Assembly (NCBI GenBank): GCA_027318585.1
Contig: DAHVOW010000038.1
Span: 1-10,529, forward strand
Direction of reading: 5' to 3'
Origin: Methanobacteriaceae archaeon
GTDB lineage: Archaea; Methanobacteriota; Methanobacteria; Methanobacteriales; Methanobacteriaceae
DNA: 10,529 bases
This document shows positions 7,530 to 10,529 of this stretch, piece after piece. Position 1 is the stretch's first letter, and every line of letters starts with the position of its first letter. A program made the translations under genes and the position numbers. The notes below the pieces were generated by a model. The model saw only the letters and a list, made by a program, of their open reading frames with translations, was not told where the DNA came from and made no database searches.

Positions 7530-7547
7530 TGTAGAGGGATCTCTACA
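7530..7547 (-). repeat. 7-bp inverted repeat right after the arsR-family gene
   Basis: TGTAGAG and CTCTACA flank a four-base centre, starting six bases after the stop codon of the regulator gene. It could form a small RNA hairpin, with no T-tract directly after it, or be a dyad operator for lon downstream. GC content within the stem makes it stand out from the AT-rich spacer 7445-7553. Confidence 0.5.
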
Positions 7548-7553
7548 CCTTTA

Positions 7554-7898
7554 TTAACGCTTTTCCAGTTGCTCACACTTGGATAAAGCACAGTTAAATA
7601 AAAAATCAATAGTTTTTTTGTGTTTTTGAAGGGCTTGTTTGTTGAAGGTGTAGTAGATGTAATTTCCTTCCTTTTGGGCTATGAGGATCTTGGCTGTTTT
7701 AAGGACTTTAAGGTGTTGTGATGCTGCAGGCTGGGTCAAACCCATACATTTCGACATCTCAGTTACACTGATCCTTTCCACTTCACCGGAGGCCAGTGAA
7801 TAGACCAGAAGAAGTCGATTAACGTTACCCAGGGCCTTGAAAAGCTCCCCCAATTCATCGGATATTAAGGAGCTGGTCCTGGAATCAATCCTCATCAT
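7554..7898 (-). CDS. ArsR-family winged-helix transcriptional regulator
   Basis: This is a 114-residue dimeric DNA-binding protein of the ArsR/SmtB fold. Helix 1 and the ELFKALGNVNRLLLVYSL segment (18-35) match the family's start. The helix-turn-helix spans about residues 44-68, with recognition helix TQPAASQHLKVLKT (55-68), and the wing follows in AQKEGNYIYYTFN (74-86). The classic metal-sensing ELCVCDL motif is absent: the equivalent stretch is SVTEMSKCMGL with a single Cys51. Cys103 and Cys108 near the C-terminus could form another thiol or metal site, but this is a guess. The signal is therefore unknown. The gene has no good SD and its TATA box lies so close to the ATG at 7898 that the message is probably leaderless; Met2 is an alternative start. 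A 22-bp palindrome covering that TATA box suggests autoregulation. It precedes lon by 109 bases and diverges from a putative small RNA gene. Confidence 0.92.
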   Translation of the reverse strand: MMRIDSRTSSLISDELGELFKALGNVNRLLLVYSLASGEVERISVTEMSKCMGLTQPAASQHLKVLKTAKILIAQKEGNYIYYTFNKQALQKHKKTIDFLFNCALSKCEQLEKR

Positions 7899-7908
7899 GT
7901 TTCATAAC

Positions 7909-7930
7909 TATATAAGAATATACTTATATA
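7909..7930. promoter_or_regulatory. 22-bp near-perfect palindrome over the arsR-family promoter (likely operator)
   Basis: TATATAAG (7909-7916) and CTTATATA (7923-7930) are perfect inverted copies, and the six-base centre AATATA is palindromic except for its outer pair. The distal half read on the minus strand, TATATAAG, is a good TATA box about 25-32 bases before the ATG at 7898. A dimeric ArsR bound here would block TBP, as known for autoregulated members of this family. Confidence 0.65.
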
Positions 7931-8002
7931 CTTTTCCATCAATTTTGCATATTTTTTTTGAAAATATTATTACCAGGTTCTGATCTAAATGTAATTCCAT
8001 AG

Positions 8003-8015
8003 AAATGTTTATATG
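8003..8015 (+). promoter_or_regulatory. BRE-like sequence and TATA box of the putative small RNA gene
   Basis: GAAAT (8002-8006) lies just before TTTATATG (8008-8015). Counting about 27 bases from the box centre gives a start at about 8038-8039, exactly where the first RNA hairpin begins (GGTGA). No start codon follows in a usable position. Confidence 0.6.
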
Positions 8016-8038
8016 TTTTCCACAAGAAGATGTAATTA

Positions 8039-8140
8039 GGTGAATTAGACTGAAAATAGTTCTAATATCACCCCCGTTACCGCCTCCGTAAAACGGGATG
8101 ATAAGGATTCCTGGAGGGTTAAAACTCCAGGAATCTTTTT
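8039..8140 (+). ncRNA. Putative small structured RNA, about 102 nt, with own promoter and terminator
   Basis: No protein fits this stretch, but three hairpins do. Hairpin 1 (8039-8072) pairs GGTGA with TCACC, ATTAGA (8044-8049) with TCTAAT (8061-8066) and C8050 with G8059: 12 base pairs with single-base bulges at 8067 and 8060. Hairpin 2 (8073-8097) abuts it, pairing CCCGTT with AACGGG around a 13-base loop (8079-8091) that contains CCGCCTCC. Hairpin 3 (8106-8135) is a perfect 11-bp stem with an eight-base loop, followed by five Ts. The CU-rich loop is complementary to GGAGG ribosome binding sites, so a trans-acting role is possible; small RNAs of that kind are known in Methanosarcina. Alternative pairings exist: TATCA (8066-8070) with TGATA (8099-8103), and CCTCC (8083-8087) with GGAGG (8113-8117), which would open the terminator. 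A cis-acting attenuator for the gene at 8223 is the main alternative. Confidence 0.65.
8106..8140 (+). terminator. Strong intrinsic-type terminator of the small RNA
   Basis: GATTCCTGGAG (8106-8116) pairs perfectly with CTCCAGGAATC (8125-8135) around GGTTAAAA, followed by TTTTT. The T-run is on the plus strand only, so it ends rightward transcripts. It lies 82 bases before the next start codon. Confidence 0.8.
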
Positions 8141-8222
8141 AATAACTCGGAAAATTAATGATTGCAGATTTTTAGCACAATATTTATTTAATGAGCTGTA
8201 AAAGGAAAATAAGGTGAATTAT

Positions 8223-8522
8223 ATGGAAGAATTTAAGTTTACCAGTACCATGGATGTGAAGGATAAAAGTGGAAACCTTTTAGGCGCAGTATGTGTTGCT
8301 CCAGCCAAGGAAATTGGCAAACGAGACATACTCCTGATGGATGAGAAAACAGGCACCCAATCCGTCCGGAGTATTACTGAACTTATAAACATGCTTTCTA
8401 AGAAAGATGTTTCATATGAAGAAAGGAAACATGTTTTAGAATTCTTATCGGAAAGATTACGCTATTTAGAGCAGGAAATAACTCTTAACACCCTGAAAAC
8501 CCTCAAAGATAGCAAAGAATGA
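8223..8522 (+). CDS. Hypothetical protein, 99 aa
   Basis: I do not recognise this family. The ATG at 8223 is preferred because AAGGTGA (8211-8217) lies five bases upstream as a good SD; an in-frame GTG at 8214 is part of that SD and is unlikely to be the start. The protein is soluble, with no signal peptide. The first half looks like a small beta-rich unit (KFTSTMDVKDKSGNLLGAVCV, where DKSGNLLG reads like a turn between strands), and the second half is helical and charged (YEERKHVLEFLSERLRYLEQEI), perhaps for dimerisation. A TATA-like stretch at about 8182-8192 could give it its own short-leader transcript. It lies after the small RNA terminator and 56 bases before the PAS-protein gene on the same strand, so it may be co-transcribed with that sensor. 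Function is unknown. Confidence 0.75.
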   Translation: MEEFKFTSTMDVKDKSGNLLGAVCVAPAKEIGKRDILLMDEKTGTQSVRSITELINMLSKKDVSYEERKHVLEFLSERLRYLEQEITLNTLKTLKDSKE

Positions 8523-8578
8523 GCGAATATTAGTTTATTCAAGCTACTTAAGTTAGAAAGCAATAAACAGCCGATAAA

Positions 8579-10529
8579 ATGTCTCTAATCGAACCAGATA
8601 CTAATGGAGGGAAAAAGGGGCAAACTGATTCACCGGATGATAATATTACCTTTCGTATATTGGCTGACTTCACCTACGACTGGGAATACTGGATAGCGCC
8701 CAATGGCAATTTGATTTATTGTTCTCCTTCTTGTGAACGCATTACCGGATATGAACCACAGGATTTTAAAAAAAATCCTCAGTTATTACATAAAATTATC
8801 CACCCTGATGACCAACCTCTTCTCGGGGAGCATTTCCAGAAGACTTATCCCGAAGATGAGACCAAGTACATGGAATTTAGAATAATAACCCGAGAAGGAG
8901 ATGTCCGGTGGATATCCCATGCGTGTAGATCTATTTTTGATGATGAGAATAATAATTATATGGGATGCAGAGTAAGCGAACGAGATATTACTGACCAAAA
9001 ATTGGCTGAATTAGCCCTGCACAAGAGTGAAGAAAAACATCGCACTCTGTTCGAGACCATGACCCAGGGTGTGGTATACCAGAACGCCGATGGGCAAATA
9101 ACTTCCATGAACCCTGCTGCCGAAAAGATCCTTGGATTCTGTCTTAAAGATATATTAAACCTAAAATCAGACGACACACTATGGGGAGCAGTTAGAGAAG
9201 ATGGAAGTGATTTTCTAGGCCAGGACCATCCGGCTATGTTAGCCCTGAAAACTGGGAAAAAGGTAGAAAACGTGGTGATGGGGATTAAAAATCCCAAAAA
9301 GGATGAATTAACCTGGTTGGATATTGATGCCATACCACTGTTCAAACCTGGCGAAGAAAGTCCATACCAGGTTTACACAATTTTTGAAGATATTACCTCC
9401 CGTAAAGAAGCTGAAGAAGCACTTATTGAAAAGGAAAAAAAATTAAAAGTGCTTTACGAATCACTTCCCATCGGGGTTTCCATTGTTGATGAAAATCGGA
9501 ATATTATAGATGTTAATCCGGCCCTGGAAAAGATACTGAAACTTTCTAAAGAGGAACTTATCAGAGGAAAACATGAAAAACGGACATATATTAATGCTGA
9601 TGGTAAGGAAATGGTCAGTGATGAGTTCCCCAGCAGTAGAGTAATACAACAAGAGGGAGAGATGTTAAAAGAAGCAGAAATTGGCGTGGTTACTGAATCA
9701 GGATCGACCATATGGATTGAAGTTGCAGCCCGTTCTTTACCATTCCCAGATTGGAAAGCGTACATTCTAACATCAGATATTACCAAACGTAAATTATCAG
9801 AAGAAGCGCTTAAAGCCAGTGAAAAAAATTATCGGGAATTAATTGACAATTCCCTGGTTGGAATTTTTAAGAGCAATTTGCAGGGTGAGATATTATTTGC
9901 CAATGATTCTCTGGTTCAAATATTTGGCTATGATAATGTGGAAGAGCTATTGGGAATCAATATCAAAAATTTGTATAAAGATCAAAATGATAGAGTTTCA
10001 TTACTCCAGGATCTCCAAAATCACGGCAGTTTAGGAGATTATGAATTGGAGATGATTGGTAAGGATGGTCAGAGTATTAATCTGTTGATTAGTGCTAATC
10101 TAAAAGATGAAGTAATTTCCGGGATGTTTATGGATATTACCCGTGGCAAATTGGCCGAAAAAAGATTAATAGAAAGCGAAGATCGATATCGCTCGCTATT
10201 TAATCAGATGACTGAAGGATTTGCAGTTCACGAAATAATATGTGACCAGAATAAAGAACCAATAGATTTCCGCTTTATAGATATCAATCCGGCCTTTGAA
10301 AAACTAACTGGGCTAGACCGACTTGAAGTGGTTGGAAAGCTTAAAAGTGAAGTGGTGCCAGATGATAAGGTTGACTGGGCGAAGATTTATGGGGAAGTAG
10401 CCCTTAGTGGACTACCAAAACACTTTGATGACTATTCAGATACTCTTAAACGATATTATGATATTTATGCCTACTCTCCTAAACCCAACCAATTTGCAAC
10501 TATTTTTAATGATGTTACTGAGCGAAAAT
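8579..10529 (+). CDS. Multi-PAS sensor protein, N-terminal 650 residues (probable histidine kinase), cut by the window edge
   Basis: The frame is open from ATG 8579 to the right edge without a stop. It encodes five tandem PAS domains: about residues 15-138, 150-272, 285-401, 415-520 and 533-650. Each ends with a DIT-type motif and a coiled linker: ERDITDQKLAE, EDITSRKEAEE, SDITKRKLSEE, MDITRGKLAE and NDVTERK. PAS1 has the IHPDD motif, and several domains contain the NPA motif (MNPAAEKILG, VNPALEKIL, INPAFEKLTG). PAS domains sense ligands, redox state or light through bound cofactors; no cofactor residue can be assigned here. No membrane helix is seen, so sensing is probably cytoplasmic. Such arrays in Methanobacterium usually end in a histidine kinase; this lies outside the window, so the kinase call is inference. 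An in-frame stop at 8564-8566 limits the start; no clear SD precedes the ATG. Confidence 0.88.
   Translation, partial: MSLIEPDTNGGKKGQTDSPDDNITFRILADFTYDWEYWIAPNGNLIYCSPSCERITGYEPQDFKKNPQLLHKIIHPDDQPLLGEHFQKTYPEDETKYMEFRIITREGDVRWISHACRSIFDDENNNYMGCRVSERDITDQKLAELALHKSEEKHRTLFETMTQGVVYQNADGQITSMNPAAEKILGFCLKDILNLKSDDTLWGAVREDGSDFLGQDHPAMLALKTGKKVENVVMGIKNPKKDELTWLDIDAIPLFKPGEESPYQVYTIFEDITSRKEAEEALIEKEKKLKVLYESLPIGVSIVDENRNIIDVNPALEKILKLSKEELIRGKHEKRTYINADGKEMVSDEFPSSRVIQQEGEMLKEAEIGVVTESGSTIWIEVAARSLPFPDWKAYILTSDITKRKLSEEALKASEKNYRELIDNSLVGIFKSNLQGEILFANDSLVQIFGYDNVEELLGINIKNLYKDQNDRVSLLQDLQNHGSLGDYELEMIGKDGQSINLLISANLKDEVISGMFMDITRGKLAEKRLIESEDRYRSLFNQMTEGFAVHEIICDQNKEPIDFRFIDINPAFEKLTGLDRLEVVGKLKSEVVPDDKVDWAKIYGEVALSGLPKHFDDYSDTLKRYYDIYAYSPKPNQFATIFNDVTERK

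Noticed and set aside
8036..8140. C/D-box guide RNA for the structured segment
   Set aside because: A CTGA (8050-8053) and an imperfect C-like ATGATAA (8098-8104) occur but in the wrong order and spacing, and the three hairpins with a terminator do not fit that class.
8098..8142. A 14-codon frame (ATG at 8098) running through the small RNA terminator
   Set aside because: It has no SD and its codons simply follow the terminator stem; a leader peptide is less likely than a non-coding RNA.
8786..9786. Minus-strand open frames of 63-129 codons inside the PAS gene
   Set aside because: They are antisense to five clear PAS domains that read through to the edge, so they are shadows.
1..10529. CRISPR array, tRNA or rRNA genes, insertion sequence or prophage
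   Set aside because: I saw no regularly spaced repeats, no cloverleaf or rRNA-like stretch, no transposase or integrase frame and no terminal inverted repeats.

Overview
The window reads as a chromosomal segment from a methanogenic archaeon, most likely a Methanobacterium-like member of the Methanobacteriales. The reasons are archaeal-style TATA boxes ahead of several genes, Shine-Dalgarno (SD) sequences of the GGAGG/GGTG type, moderate GC content with AT-rich spacers, and the gene content: a solute:sodium symporter with its small accessory protein, a soluble LonA, an ArsR regulator, and a multi-PAS sensor of the kind abundant in Methanobacterium. The genus is an inference; there is no rRNA or other marker in the window.

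Layout. Positions 1-928 (minus) hold a probable two-gene unit: a small one-helix accessory protein followed by a sodium:solute symporter that runs off the left edge. Positions 1111-1996 (plus) hold a Nudix hydrolase and an unrecognised 115-residue protein starting at TTG behind a strong SD. Positions 2060-4819 (minus) hold two extracytoplasmic or membrane genes: a secreted or anchored glutamine-amidotransferase-like (BPL_N type) protein, then a multi-pass GT-C-like glycosyltransferase with a sequon-rich low-complexity tail. Positions 5014-7444 (minus) hold a full-length bacterial-type LonA protease with a hairpin plus U-tract terminator. Positions 7554-7898 (minus) hold an ArsR-family repressor whose promoter sits in a near-perfect 22-bp palindrome. 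Positions 8039-8140 (plus) hold no obvious protein but a very convincing small structured RNA gene. Positions 8223-8522 (plus) encode an unrecognised 99-residue protein, and from 8579 to the right edge runs the first 650 residues of a soluble protein with five tandem PAS domains.

The most interesting element is the putative small RNA in the arsR-divergent spacer. It has a TATA box and BRE-like sequence at the right distance, a 12-bp two-bulge hairpin starting at the predicted first nucleotide, an abutting hairpin that presents a CU-rich, anti-SD-like loop, and an 11-bp perfect terminator hairpin followed by five Ts. Second is the amidotransferase-like gene, where a well-spaced GGAGG points to an ATA (AUA) start codon rather than the TTG six codons later. 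The ArsR operator palindrome, the 13-bp tandem repeat ahead of lon, and the shared richness in N-glycosylation sequons of the two surface genes are also worth checking.
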